Shown here in pieces: positions 1-5,964 of a DNA stretch of 7,661 bases. Origin of the DNA: Bacteroidales bacterium UBA5235 (GTDB lineage: Bacteria > Bacteroidota > Bacteroidia > Bacteroidales > VadinHA17). Below the pieces are notes generated by a model. That model did no database searches. It worked only from the letters and a program-made list of their open reading frames with translations, and was not told the origin of the DNA. Where the stretch lies: positions 1 to 7,661 of the forward strand of contig DHUL01000063.1 of NCBI GenBank assembly GCA_002409145.1, written 5' to 3'. Both the position numbers and the translations under genes were made by a program. The stretch's first letter is position 1; each line of letters starts with the position of its first letter.

Positions 1-51
1 AGTCAGCAGTACCAGTCGGCAGTAGTAAATCGCAAATCGCACATCGCAAAT
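1..51. repeat. Compound short tandem repeat, period about 7 bases, cut by window edge
   Basis: Two repeat blocks abut. Positions 27-51 read AAATCGC, AAATCGC, ACATCGC and then AAAT: three heptads, one with a single mismatch, plus a partial fourth. Positions 1-26 are built from AGT-initial units (AGTCAGC, AGTACC, AGTCGGC, AGT, AGT), again with a period near 7 but degenerate. The array starts two bases past the stop codon of the M23 gene, so it forms that gene's 3' flank and may continue to the left of the window. No T-tailed hairpin is visible in it, so I do not call it a terminator. Its function is unknown. It may be a simple-sequence repeat or one end of a larger dispersed intergenic element. 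Confidence 0.7.
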
Positions 52-53
52 TC

Positions 54-1352
54 TCAGTACTTTATGGTGGCCAGCAAGTTGATATACCCCTCGGCCACCT
101 GGTTGAACTCCACCAGTGCTTCCGGAGCAACGGGGTTGACTGGCGGTGCCTCCACCTTCAGCGGATCAATCGGCGATCCGTTACGGTAGAACCTGAAATC
201 GAGATGAGGCCCTGTGGAGAGGCCGGAGCTTCCCACATACCCTATTACCTGTCCCTGCTTTACATATACTCCCGGGGAAATGCCCGGACCGAACCGTGAG
301 AGATGCATGTACGCCGTTGAATAGACACTATTGTGGGTTATCCGTACAATCCTTCCTGACCCGTTTTCATATGCTGTGCTCGTCACCCTCCCGTCACCAA
401 TGGCAAGCACGGGAGTACCCAGCGGGGCAGCGTAATCTACTCCGTGATGCGCCCTGACAATCTTCAGAATAGGATGCATCCTTCCGCCGGAGAAGCGGGA
501 GCTGATTCGCGAATACCTCAGCGGCGCCTTGAGAAACGCTTTCCGCAGGCTGGCACCGGTGGTGTCAAAGAATGACATGGTGCTGTCCTGGATATAAGGA
601 ATGGCGTAGATTGTACTCCCGGCATGCTCAAATTCCGCGGCATGGACACGCCTGATACCGACTGACTCGTCACCGATGAAATCCTCCTCGTAAATCACCT
701 TGAACCGGTCACCCTTTTGCAGGCCGAAAAAGTCGATGGTCCATGCATATATCTCTGACAGTTCAGCTGAGAGGTTGGGATTGAGATTGTTCTCCTGGGC
801 AGCCTCCCACAGTGAGGTGGTTATTGTGCCTGAAGAGTATCGCAGATGTCGTTTTATTTCTGCATCATGCCTGTAGATAGCCAGGGTGTCCTTGAATGAG
901 AAGACATAAGCCACCCTCGGATCATGCTGATAGATAATATATTCGGGTTTACTAAGTGTGTCCTTTGTTGTAAGTACAGAATAAGGACTGCCGGTCCGCA
1001 CCCTGCGCGGGTCAAAAGTCTCCCTGTTGTCACTTAGCAGTTTTTCAATGTCATTCCAGTCAATGCCCTGGGCTGCCAGTATAGACGAAATGAACTGGTT
1101 CCTTTTGACCTTTTCGGTTTTAATATTATAGGAGTCAACGGGTATCCCGAACAGGGTATTCCGGCCAGAATCCGTTACAGTGGAATCGGTGGGCAAACCG
1201 GAAGCAGACACAGTGTCTGAGGTTGTTTCAGTGGTGACCGGCCGGGGCGCTTTTACCGGAGGTGTATTTCCAGCAGCTCCGCTGCGAACGCACGAAACCG
1301 GTGTCAGCATTGCGGCAGCAACCAGAGCCGCGGGAATGAACCTGAACCTCAT
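54..1352 (-). CDS. M23-family murein DD-endopeptidase (MepM/Csd3-like), probable lipoprotein
   Basis: Predicted zinc metallopeptidase of 432 residues that cuts peptide cross-links in peptidoglycan, acting outside the inner membrane. A hydrophobic signal segment (residues 5-20) ends at Cys21. PVSC is an imperfect lipobox (Pro at -3), so lipidation is likely but not certain. A Ser/Thr/Pro-rich linker follows (about 25-65), then an OapA/LysM-like region (about 75-130), a Csd3-type middle domain (about 145-265) and the M23 domain (about 280-400). Active-site residues visible are H302 and D306 (HHGVD), H350 (YMHL) and H383. In the last motif, normally HxH, the second His is Asp385 (PHLDF). I chose the ATG at 1352 because it overlaps the leuS stop as ATGA and puts the signal peptide at the N-terminus. 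An in-frame ATG at 1415 would add 21 polar residues and overlap leuS by 67 bases. There is no Shine-Dalgarno, so translation is probably coupled to leuS. The family call is firm; the exact cleavage specificity is inferred. Confidence 0.93.
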   Translation of the reverse strand: MRFRFIPAALVAAAMLTPVSCVRSGAAGNTPPVKAPRPVTTETTSDTVSASGLPTDSTVTDSGRNTLFGIPVDSYNIKTEKVKRNQFISSILAAQGIDWNDIEKLLSDNRETFDPRRVRTGSPYSVLTTKDTLSKPEYIIYQHDPRVAYVFSFKDTLAIYRHDAEIKRHLRYSSGTITTSLWEAAQENNLNPNLSAELSEIYAWTIDFFGLQKGDRFKVIYEEDFIGDESVGIRRVHAAEFEHAGSTIYAIPYIQDSTMSFFDTTGASLRKAFLKAPLRYSRISSRFSGGRMHPILKIVRAHHGVDYAAPLGTPVLAIGDGRVTSTAYENGSGRIVRITHNSVYSTAYMHLSRFGPGISPGVYVKQGQVIGYVGSSGLSTGPHLDFRFYRNGSPIDPLKVEAPPVNPVAPEALVEFNQVAEGYINLLATIKY

Positions 1353-4006
1353 ACAACTATATTTACAATACGGTTGGGTACTACAATAACTTTTGGCGTT
1401 GCCGTACCAATCCATTTCTGAGTCCTTTCATCGGCCAGCACGATTCGTTTCACCTCCTCACCCGGAAGGTTGACAGGCAGTTCTATCTTAAACCTCATTT
1501 TCCCGTTGAATGATACCGGGCATTCAAACACTTCTTCTTTAAGGTATTTCTCTTCGGCCACGGGCCATGGCTCATAGGTTATTGATCCTTTATTTCCGGT
1601 GACCTGCCACAGCTCTTCAGCAAGGTGCGGCGCAAAGGGGGCAAGGAGTCTGATAAAGATGGAAGCCGATGTGCGGGTGATCTTCTCCTTTTTCAGTGCG
1701 GCGTTCATGAAGATCATCATTGCCGAAATGGCTGTGTTGAACCTGAGGTCTTCGATGTCTTCAGTCACCTTTTTAATTGTTTTATGCAGGGTTTTAAGAA
1801 CCTCCGGGTCTTCATCACCATCAGTGATGTTTTCCGTGTTGGCTATCAGGCGGTAAGTCCTTGACAGGAAGTTATGCGGGCCTCTGATCCCCTTCTCATC
1901 CCACGGCTTTGTTGCCTCCAGCGGGCCGAGGAACATCTCGAACAGCCGAAGGGTGTCTGCACCGTAGTTCCTGACCACGTCGTCAGGATTGATAACATTC
2001 TTGAGGCTCTTTGACATCTTGGCGACTATCTGCCTCACCTCTTCACCGCTTTCCGTAATGTAGTACCTGCCATCTTTCTCTGTGATCAGGTCTGATGATA
2101 CCTTGGCACCGGTAGCTGTTTCGTAGGCAAATGCGAGTATCATTCCCTGGTTGAAGAGCTTCATGAAAGGCTCATCGGTTGAAACCACCCCGATGTCAAA
2201 AAGCACCTTGTGCCAGAAGCGGGCGTAAAGCAGGTGCAGCACGGCATGCTCGGCGCCTCCTATATACAGGTCGACCGGCATCCAGTACTTCTCTTTCACT
2301 GGGTCAAAAATCGCGTTGTCATTGTGCGGATCAATAAATCTCAGGTAATACCAGCATGACCCGGCCCACTGTGGCATTGTATTGGTTTCGCGCTTGCCGC
2401 GACGACCGTCTTTGTCAGTGACCCACAGCCAGTCAGTGGCGTTGGAGAGAGGTGATTCACCGCTTTCGCCCGGTTCGTAGACCTCGAGCTCCGGGAGGGT
2501 GAGGGGCAGATCCTTCTCATCGAGCAGGCTGATTGTTCCGTCTTCCCAGTGGATAACGGGGAAGGGCTCACCCCAGTAGCGTTGCCGGCTGAAAAGCCAG
2601 TCGCGTAACTTGTAATTGACGCGGCGGATGCCGAGGTTCCTGCTCTCGAGCCATTCCGTGATGGTGGCAATCCCATCTTCGACATTCAGTCCGTCAAGGC
2701 TGATATTCAGTTCATTATTTGATGAATTGATATAACGGCCGTCACCGCTCCAGCATTCGTTGCCGGCGATGATCCTTTCCCGCTGTTCCTGGTCAGTCAC
2801 GGCCGGGTTAAGGATGCATTTTATCTCTATCCCGAATTTCTTTGCAAATTCAAAGTCGCGCTCATCGTGGGCCGGTACTGCCATGATGGCACCGGTTCCG
2901 TAACCCATCAGGACATAGTCTGCCACCCACACCGGTATTTTCTTGTTGTTGACAGGGTTGATGGCGTATGTTCCGGTGAAGACACCGGTCTTGTCCTTGG
3001 CCAGGTCAGTGCGGTCAAGATCTGACTTCAGGGAAGCAGCAGCCACATAATCCTTTACGCGCTGTTCCATCTCCGGGCTTGTGATCTTTTCAACAAACGG
3101 GTGCTCAGGTGAAAGCACCATATAGGTTGCTCCGAAGAGGGTGTCAGGACGTGTGGTATAGACTGTTATCCGTTCTTTTGTACCGTCGATTTTGAAATCT
3201 ACCTCTGCGCCGGTTGAGCGGCCAATCCAGTTACGTTGCATCTCCTTGATCCCCTCCGGCCAGTCGAGTTTTTCGAGTCCGCTGAGCAGTCTCTCGGCAT
3301 AGTAGGGGATACGGAGCATCCATTGCTTGAGGTTTCTTCGTACTACCCTGTTACCGCACTTCTCATGTGAGCCGTCTGTCAGCACCTCCTCATTGGCGCA
3401 GACTATTCGGCATGAAGGGCAGTACCATATCTGGGCATCATCATAGTATGCGAGCCTCCTGGAGTCGATATATTTCTTTCGTGCTTCATCACCTGCCTTG
3501 AGGACGTCAAGTGGAACAGGCAACTCGTTTATGTCGCGTCCGCGGTTGGTATTGTGATCATACCAGGTGTTGTACAGCTTGATGAAGATCCACTGTGTCC
3601 ACTTGAAATATTTCGGGTCAGTGGTATTTATCTCGCGGTCCCAGTCGTAGCTGAGACCAAGTTCCTTTATCTGGCGGCGGAAGGTGTCGCAGTTTTTGTT
3701 TGTGGTGATGGCCGGGTGGGTTCCGGTCTGGATGGCGTACTGTTCGGCCGGCAGGCCGAAGGCATCCCATCCCATGGGATGGAGTACGTTGAATCCCTTC
3801 ATCCGTTTGTACCTCGCCACAATGTCAGTGGCGGTATAACCCTCGGGATGGCCCACGTGCAGACCGGCGCCGGAAGGGTAGGGGTACATGTCAAGGACAT
3901 AAAATTTATTGGGGTTTGACAGATCATCAGAAGTTTTAAAGGTTTTATTCTTCTCCCAGTAATCCTGCCATTTCTTCTCTATTTCTGAATAATTGTAATC
4001 CTTCAT
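1349..4006 (-). CDS. leuS: Leucyl-tRNA synthetase (class Ia)
   Basis: Cytoplasmic enzyme of 885 residues that attaches leucine to tRNA-Leu using ATP and edits mischarged products. The catalytic HIGH motif is HVGH at 50-53, and KMSKS is exact at 663-667. A zinc-module-like cluster has C196, C199, C203, H214 and C217. The CP1 editing domain shows TTRPDT at 284-289 and HDERD at 380-384, both typical of editing-competent LeuRS. The stretch from TMPQWAGSCWYYLRF (543-557) to GGAEHAVLHLLYARF (583-597) is the classic LeuRS core. The anticodon-binding helical domain follows (about 700-810), then the small C-terminal domain ending in VVPNRIVNIVV. The length is close to E. coli LeuRS (860). From memory, Bacteroides LeuRS is about 940, with a longer insert before KMSKS. 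The start at 4006 gives the expected N-terminus; no Shine-Dalgarno is present. The gene is intact, and its stop overlaps the next gene's ATG. Confidence 0.99.
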   Translation of the reverse strand: MKDYNYSEIEKKWQDYWEKNKTFKTSDDLSNPNKFYVLDMYPYPSGAGLHVGHPEGYTATDIVARYKRMKGFNVLHPMGWDAFGLPAEQYAIQTGTHPAITTNKNCDTFRRQIKELGLSYDWDREINTTDPKYFKWTQWIFIKLYNTWYDHNTNRGRDINELPVPLDVLKAGDEARKKYIDSRRLAYYDDAQIWYCPSCRIVCANEEVLTDGSHEKCGNRVVRRNLKQWMLRIPYYAERLLSGLEKLDWPEGIKEMQRNWIGRSTGAEVDFKIDGTKERITVYTTRPDTLFGATYMVLSPEHPFVEKITSPEMEQRVKDYVAAASLKSDLDRTDLAKDKTGVFTGTYAINPVNNKKIPVWVADYVLMGYGTGAIMAVPAHDERDFEFAKKFGIEIKCILNPAVTDQEQRERIIAGNECWSGDGRYINSSNNELNISLDGLNVEDGIATITEWLESRNLGIRRVNYKLRDWLFSRQRYWGEPFPVIHWEDGTISLLDEKDLPLTLPELEVYEPGESGESPLSNATDWLWVTDKDGRRGKRETNTMPQWAGSCWYYLRFIDPHNDNAIFDPVKEKYWMPVDLYIGGAEHAVLHLLYARFWHKVLFDIGVVSTDEPFMKLFNQGMILAFAYETATGAKVSSDLITEKDGRYYITESGEEVRQIVAKMSKSLKNVINPDDVVRNYGADTLRLFEMFLGPLEATKPWDEKGIRGPHNFLSRTYRLIANTENITDGDEDPEVLKTLHKTIKKVTEDIEDLRFNTAISAMMIFMNAALKKEKITRTSASIFIRLLAPFAPHLAEELWQVTGNKGSITYEPWPVAEEKYLKEEVFECPVSFNGKMRFKIELPVNLPGEEVKRIVLADERTQKWIGTATPKVIVVPNRIVNIVV

Positions 4007-4036
4007 GTATTGCTGATGGTTAGCGCTTATGGGTTG

Positions 4037-4044
4037 CGAAATTA
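4037..4044 (-). promoter_or_regulatory. Candidate -7 element for leuS (weak)
   Basis: On the minus strand this reads TAATTTCG, one base off the Bacteroidota -7 form TAnnTTTG, and lies about 30 bases before the leuS ATG. No TTTG is found 19-21 bases upstream; the nearest is 12 bases away, at the end of the preceding T-run. It is therefore only the best candidate in a short interval. Because a terminator-like hairpin sits just upstream, leuS would need a promoter in this interval unless it relies on readthrough. Confidence 0.25.
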
Positions 4045-4057
4045 TGAAATCTTTGGC

Positions 4058-4080
4058 AAAAAACCCGTCCGGAATCGGGT
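4058..4080 (-). terminator. Terminator-like hairpin reading leftward, upstream of leuS
   Basis: On the minus strand ACCCG (4080-4076) pairs with CGGGT (4067-4063) around an 8-base loop, and the 3' arm runs directly into six T residues (4063-4058). The GC-rich stem with a T-tract is the form of an intrinsic terminator on the minus strand only; the plus strand has no T-tract after it. The stem is short (5 bp), so strength is uncertain. No minus-strand gene ends directly before it. The nearest upstream minus-strand gene is the permease ending at 4311, with the tRNA-Arg between them on the other strand. An attenuator in the leuS leader is another possibility. Confidence 0.45.
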
Positions 4081-4107
4081 GGGGTTAGCCGATTTGGCAG
4101 ATTAAGT

Positions 4108-4138
4108 TTTGAAAATCGACTCCGGAGGTATACTTTTG
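4108..4138 (+). promoter_or_regulatory. Bacteroidota-type promoter of tRNA-Arg(CCG)
   Basis: TTTG at 4108-4111, then exactly 19 bases, then TACTTTTG at 4131-4138. This matches the known sigma-ABfr consensus of Bacteroidota (TTTG, about 19 bases, TAnnTTTG) with no mismatch. Transcription would start a few bases after 4138, just before the mature tRNA 5' end at 4149, leaving a very short leader for RNase P to remove. It is one of the clearest lineage markers in the window. Confidence 0.85.
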
Positions 4139-4148
4139 CACTCTGAAG

Positions 4149-4221
4149 GGTCCCGTAGTTCAATGGATAGAATGACAGATTCCGGTTCTGTTGGTTGAGC
4201 GTTCGAGTCGCTCCGGGATCA
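4149..4221 (+). tRNA. tRNA-Arg, anticodon CCG
   Basis: A complete 73-base cloverleaf can be folded by hand. The acceptor stem pairs GGTCCCG with CGGGATC (one G-T at the second pair), with discriminator A4221. The D-stem is GTTC/GAAT with an 8-base loop. The anticodon stem ACAGA/TCTGT encloses the loop TTCCGGT, giving anticodon CCG at 4182-4184, with T33 before it and G37 after it. The variable loop has five bases (TGGTT). The T-stem GAGCG/CGCTC is perfect around TTCGAGT. Anticodon CCG reads the arginine codon CGG. The bases after the discriminator are CGA, so CCA must be added enzymatically. The gene has its own promoter (4108-4138) and terminator (4228-4272), so it is a single-gene unit. Confidence 0.96.
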
Positions 4222-4227
4222 CGAGAT

Positions 4228-4272
4228 GGCAGGCAATGATTACCCCCGGGGGGAATATTAGCCTGCCTTTTT
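4228..4272 (+). terminator. Intrinsic terminator of tRNA-Arg
   Basis: GGCAGGC (4228-4234) pairs perfectly with GCCTGCC (4261-4267), followed by five T residues (4268-4272). The interior can pair further, ATT with AAT (4239-4241 with 4254-4256) and a CCCCCGGGGG core, giving a long interrupted hairpin. It begins six bases after the tRNA discriminator base. On the minus strand no T-tract follows the stem, so it should act only on the tRNA transcript and not on the permease transcript coming from the right. Confidence 0.85.
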
Positions 4273-4310
4273 ATATCATACCATCCGTATTCTTAACGGC
4301 ATACCGAATT

Positions 4311-5951
4311 TTAATCCTGCCTGTTCTCTCCCCTGTTGTTTATCCTTCCGGCAAGGAAGATGACTGTACCTGCAACTATAAGAATTACGCAAACTATCAG
4401 TGAATGATGAGGTTCAAAGCTGATCTGGTCCCATGACTTGAGCGAGGTTACACCGGTAATGGCAAGAACTGAAAGCAGGCCGAAAAGAATGCCGTTGACC
4501 AGTGCAAAGATCCCGAAGAATTCAAGCATGTCCTTCCATTTGAACGTCTTGTCTCTGTTTACCTTATCTGAAATTCTGCTGTGAGTACGGCCGTAAAAAT
4601 AATAGATCAGCAGCCCGATATCAAGCCAGGCAAGGAACCTCAGCCATGTGAGAACAGGGAGGCTGTACATGAGGTAAAAACTGAACAGGACACCCAGGGG
4701 AGAAATAACCCGGACCAGCGGTACCCTGAAGGAACGTTTGATGGACGGGTTTGTCTTTCTCAGTATAAGGACACTGCCGGAAACGATGGCAAATGCGAAC
4801 AGCGTTCCTATATTGGCAAGCTCCGCGGCTGTGCCGATAGGTATCAGAAGGGCTACAAGACCCACTGCAATACCCGTGATAATTGTAGTACGGTACGGCG
4901 TTCTGAAACGGGGATGCACCTTCGAGATATTCTCAGGGAACAGGCGGTCACGAGACATGGCAAAGAAGACCCTGGGCTGCCCCATCATCATTACCAGCAG
5001 GACACTTGTTATTCCCATGACTGCACCCACGGATATTATCCCTGACGCCCAGTCCTGGTGAATGACATTAAGTGCGAAGGCAATAGGAGCAGCCAGGAAT
5101 GATTGGTTGTCAGCGTAGTCCATAACCGGGATAATTCCCGTAAGAACAAGAGCCACAATTATATAGAGAGTGGAACATACCACCAGTGACACTATAATGC
5201 CAATGGGCAGATCACGCTGCGGATTTTTGGTTTCCTCCGCTGTTGTTGACACAGCATCAAATCCTATGTAAGCAAAGAATACAATGGCAGCCCCTGTCAT
5301 AACCCCGGTCCAGCCGTATGGCATGAAAGGATTCCAGTTTTCAGGTCTGATAAAGAATAGCCCCAGTACAATAAAAAACAGGATTACAGCAAGCTTGACA
5401 ATGACAATTACATTGTTGAATTTCGCACTTTCCTTTATTCCGATTACCAGCAGGGTTGTGATGATGGCCACAATAAAAAGCGCCGGCAGGTTGAAAGGAG
5501 GGGTGCACATCCAGACAGGAATGATAATGCCGATTCCGGCAAGAAGGTTTACGAGGTAACCTGACCAGCCTATTGCCACCGTTATTGAGCATACGGCATA
5601 TTCAAGGATAAGGTCCCATCCGATTATCCATGCCAGAAGTTCTCCTATTGTTGCATAGGCATATGTATATGCGCTTCCGCTGACGGGAATAATTGAGGCA
5701 AATTCGGCGTAGCATAATGCGGCAAAGACACAGGCGATTGCCGACACACCGAATGAGAGGGTCACTGCAGGTCCGGCATGAAGCGCAGCGCCGACACCGG
5801 TAAGGACGAAGATGCCGGTACCGATAATTGCGCCTATCCCCAGGAGTATCAGGTCAAATGATCCCAGGGCCCTTTTAAGTTTATGGTCGCCCTCTTCGGT
5901 CTGGGCAATCAATTCTTCAACTGACTTTTTTGCAAAAAAATTGTTTGCCAT
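4311..5951 (-). CDS. APC-superfamily amino-acid permease (CAT/YfnA-like), long form with extended C-terminus
   Basis: Inner-membrane amino-acid transporter of 546 residues. TM1 carries the family substrate-binding signature GIGAIIGTGIF (38-48). The TM6 region has FAYIGFDAVSTTAEE (226-240), followed by the loop motif KNPQRDLPIGI. Lys186 in TM5 (VIVKLAV) matches the lysine reported to replace the sodium site in proton-coupled ApcT-type carriers, so proton symport is inferred. I count 12 core hydrophobic segments ending near residue 454 (LLIYYFYGRTHSR). A charged linker and two further segments (about 477-499 and 516-535) suggest 14 in total. It is the downstream gene of a tandem paralogous pair, 13 bases after its partner, and the N-termini align without gaps. 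The start at 5951 is supported by that alignment (MAN at both); no Shine-Dalgarno is visible. The family is certain; the substrate cannot be told from sequence (cationic or neutral amino acids are possible). Confidence 0.95.
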   Translation of the reverse strand: MANNFFAKKSVEELIAQTEEGDHKLKRALGSFDLILLGIGAIIGTGIFVLTGVGAALHAGPAVTLSFGVSAIACVFAALCYAEFASIIPVSGSAYTYAYATIGELLAWIIGWDLILEYAVCSITVAIGWSGYLVNLLAGIGIIIPVWMCTPPFNLPALFIVAIITTLLVIGIKESAKFNNVIVIVKLAVILFFIVLGLFFIRPENWNPFMPYGWTGVMTGAAIVFFAYIGFDAVSTTAEETKNPQRDLPIGIIVSLVVCSTLYIIVALVLTGIIPVMDYADNQSFLAAPIAFALNVIHQDWASGIISVGAVMGITSVLLVMMMGQPRVFFAMSRDRLFPENISKVHPRFRTPYRTTIITGIAVGLVALLIPIGTAAELANIGTLFAFAIVSGSVLILRKTNPSIKRSFRVPLVRVISPLGVLFSFYLMYSLPVLTWLRFLAWLDIGLLIYYFYGRTHSRISDKVNRDKTFKWKDMLEFFGIFALVNGILFGLLSVLAITGVTSLKSWDQISFEPHHSLIVCVILIVAGTVIFLAGRINNRGENRQD

Positions 5952-5964
5952 ATTCTAATTGGAT

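Noticed and set aside
1353..1415. Upstream ATG at 1415 as the start of the M23 gene
   Set aside because: It adds 21 residues before the signal peptide, containing several Cys and Tyr residues, and overlaps leuS by 67 bases. The ATG at 1352 gives a standard signal sequence and the ATGA overlap.
2341..2685. 114-codon minus-strand open frame within leuS
   Set aside because: It is a second frame inside a conserved part of LeuRS, with a Ser/Arg/Pro-rich composition typical of frame shadows and no recognisable domain.
4197..4221. tRNA-Arg 3' end as an integration (att) site
   Set aside because: tRNA-Arg genes are frequent integration targets, but I see no repeat of the T-arm/acceptor sequence and no integrase or mobile genes in the window.
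4283..4297. CCGT/ACGG hairpin just after the permease stop as its terminator
   Set aside because: The stem is only four pairs and no T-tract follows on the minus strand.
4581..5045. 154-codon plus-strand open frame opposite the long permease
   Set aside because: It is antisense to conserved transmembrane coding sequence, its product is highly polar with no recognisable domain, and no promoter is seen for it.
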